A program made the translations under genes and the position numbers. Of a DNA stretch of 64,000 nucleotides, positions 63,401 through 64,000 are shown one piece after another; positions within the stretch are counted from its first letter, which is position 1; each line of letters starts with the position of its first letter. This DNA is from an uncultured Clostridia bacterium. GTDB taxonomy: Bacteria > Bacillota > Clostridia > RUG12999. The notes beneath the pieces were generated by a model. The model saw nothing but the letters and a program-made list of their open reading frames with translations, did not search any database and was not told the DNA's origin. The stretch lies in contig CAKVOK010000013.1 in NCBI GenBank assembly GCA_934792465.1, positions 1 through 64,000 on the forward strand. The letters are read 5' to 3'.

Positions 63401-64000
63401 TCGGAACAGTAATACTTGCGTCCGGTATAGCTTTTACAGTTACAACGCAAACCGGCGCTGTTATTGCCGTAACGGATACCTCATTTACTGTTTTCTCTTT
63501 ACTTGCGGAAACAACATATGTTCCCGGAGTGTCAAAAGATATATCTGTTTTTCCGCTTTCATCCGTTGTATAATCCGTCGTATTTCCGTTGATTGTTAGA
63601 GAAGCATTTTCACAAGGGGAAAATACCGCTTCCCCGCTTTCATCATAACCGGCTTGGCTTAATGTAAGTTCAAGAGAAGCTCCTGTATATGCTTCCGCCG
63701 TATATTTATCGAAAGCCGAATAGCTTTCCGTATCGGGATAGATATTTTTATATATGGTTACGTCAATAAAATCTCCGTTTTTAATCTCATGAGAAAGACC
63801 CAATACGGTTTCTTTGCCGCCATTCACCTGATAACCGAAGTTTCCGCTCTCATTGCCCCAGAATTTTGTAACATAGAGGCCGTAATCTCCGTTTGCGGAG
63901 GAATATCCTGCGGTGCTTCCGCCTTCATAATATGTATCATGCAAAGCTGTAAATGCATCGTCAATTGTATATTTTTCCTTACCGGACAATTCTACCGGTG
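60405..64000 (-). CDS. SLH-anchored DUF4430 surface protein (5' end outside window)
   Basis: The frame stays open to the right window edge, so the true start and signal peptide lie outside; at least 1194 residues are visible. The N-terminal part contains FGYQVNGG and KNGDFIDVTIY, resembling the end of another DUF4430-like domain. Ig-like regions follow, including two Big_3-type domains (about 700-840, SSYFAGDKFDRNSIVVTANY and TSYTEGETFSPNGM). A DUF4430 domain lies at about 847-970 (GLGEFDNGDLSGWMYTLNGS). A Gly/Ser/Lys linker and three SLH repeats (about 1010-1194) complete it. It is the first visible gene of the capture-and-uptake operon and probably presents ligand at the wall. Confidence 0.88.
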   Translation of the reverse strand, partial: PVELSGKEKYTIDDAFTALHDTYYEGGSTAGYSSANGDYGLYVTKFWGNESGNFGYQVNGGKETVLGLSHEIKNGDFIDVTIYKNIYPDTESYSAFDKYTAEAYTGASLELTLSQAGYDESGEAVFSPCENASLTINGNTTDYTTDESGKTDISFDTPGTYVVSASKEKTVNEVSVTAITAPVCVVTVKAIPDASITVPSDAKLFVGEKGKIHFVRFTEIEPALIENDGSDTKYYFELKDRATYNYRVNGDEYVTYGGTFQKTADFSLSISEEQLKPADKSKTTVDRNPASNNGYNVADIYLNINPQGYLELSTGDTFQIVSLRSWEAVNNIMTNYFIEPDYHYEVIDENGNASDVAEVNDNGVLTAKNSGTAIVLVTYDAMTLNFGSSDDFYGAIYPENTGVFVVSVDAEKSGIEPGITINNGKNSSGVKLSGDNLDSEHDCIYYTGEKGEYAFTPTTENVKVYVANPKVDSKTSYNGFEEISANADNSFSVPLTTGRNIIKLEKNGKSEYQIITAKKADITINNGETVHPGDKLNIVFDKLYHPANKLAGIYNMNAVAMYTKVSAYDGKLIGSTSAQYNFANSAAAQTVSNVLQEKNVWGVVNYSKAADLIVPEDYTYDTFTLSGGLIYTSGWGDSYGNHRFVTYETGKAPNLNADPKLGYFGRLPDIEIPIILTDSELASIELNTENVKSSYFAGDKFDRNSIVVTANYADGTAQTALNYTVTPEILTADTEKVIIDYRGKAAEIPVTVTNPKVTSIEITTPPTKTSYTEGETFSPNGMIVSAVYESGIKKATTDYSYSPNRELETSDTEMIISYIGENASEDIKTVSQPIEVKEDTSGGGSGSSDKITVSFTLLGDSKHGKPTGSSDTHTKKDGNLVTWIPKTNITLAKGSYVADAVEKALSLNGIPYTNVGNYISKIKGLGEFDNGDLSGWMYTLNGSYPLKGVEEQILKNNDTIIFHYTDDYTVEKTNFPSGGSSSGSKKSNTGTTKTEPEKKDDTEKADEVKNPEFSENTYKDVKKENWYYDSVKYAYENGLMQGTDKGFEPESNMTRAMLITVLWRIEKEPVVNYLLSFTDVNSEDWYTEAVRWAASEKIISGISDDIFGTNDNITREQMAAILYRYARKKQIDVSASSDMASFADSGDISEYAVPAMKWAIGFGIINGKTENTLCPGDSATRAEVSAMLMRFCKGISK

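Noticed and set aside
1..64000. CRISPR arrays, tRNA and rRNA genes
   Set aside because: I saw no regularly spaced direct repeats and no tRNA or rRNA signatures on either strand, but without a scan this is a visual judgement.

Overview
The window looks like chromosomal DNA from an anaerobic, spore-lineage Clostridia (Firmicutes), probably gut-associated. The basis is S-layer-homology (SLH) surface proteins, SpoVG, WhiA, a PdaB-like deacetylase, [FeFe]-hydrogenase maturases, an ECF transporter, a lysine riboswitch, sigma-A promoters of the TTGACA-N17-TATAAT type and GGAGG ribosome binding sites. The many SLH-anchored polysaccharide proteins recall pectin-type degraders such as Monoglobus, but that placement is only inference.

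Region 1 (186-28092) is one long glycan locus. A leftward operon of about 25 kb starts at a promoter at 25548-25576. It encodes an LplB/LplC/lipoprotein sugar importer without its ATPase, then eight large exported proteins built from shared parts (DNRLRE/CBM96-like modules, Asp-box beta-propellers, SLH repeats, Ig-like domains, a common C-terminal beta module), and finally a cytoplasmic GH31 glycosidase. A membrane-bound AraC-type regulator is divergent from it.

Region 2 (28101-32906) holds a 3'-UTR-type repeat, a PdaB-like deacetylase, a DeoR-type repressor divergent from a YgjV membrane protein with overlapping promoters and a palindrome, and ptsH-ptsI. The HPr lacks the usual regulatory serine.

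Region 3 (about 33000-35880) is AT-rich accessory DNA. It carries a 53-codon ORF, a truncated DEAD-box-type ATPase, a chimeric ORF (RNA-polymerase-like N-terminus with a PBECR-type nuclease C-terminus) and an apparently free-standing, pseudoknotted small RNA with its own promoter and terminator.

Region 4 (35887-45302) is housekeeping: a TM1266-hydG-hydF-spoVG operon, then sseB-whiA-dnaE-rnhB.

Region 5 (45312-50874) is a lysine/diaminopimelate operon (dapA-dapB-dapF-dapL-lysA) behind a lysine riboswitch. It has an internal structured leader before dapL that recurs before ptsH and before one exported-protein gene.

Region 6 (51040-54537) is radA-ispE-gntR-DUF5662, closed by a 20-bp-stem terminator. 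Region 7 (54545-64000, running off the right edge) encodes a surface capture and uptake system: an SLH-anchored DUF4430 protein, an SLH-anchored alpha6/alpha6-barrel protein, a membrane-anchored DUF4430 protein, EcfT, and a very unusual fusion of two ECF ATPases with a membrane domain resembling an S-component. The alpha-barrel plus DUF4430 pairing matches the two domains of animal intrinsic factor/transcobalamin, so a corrinoid-capture machine is the most attractive hypothesis here.
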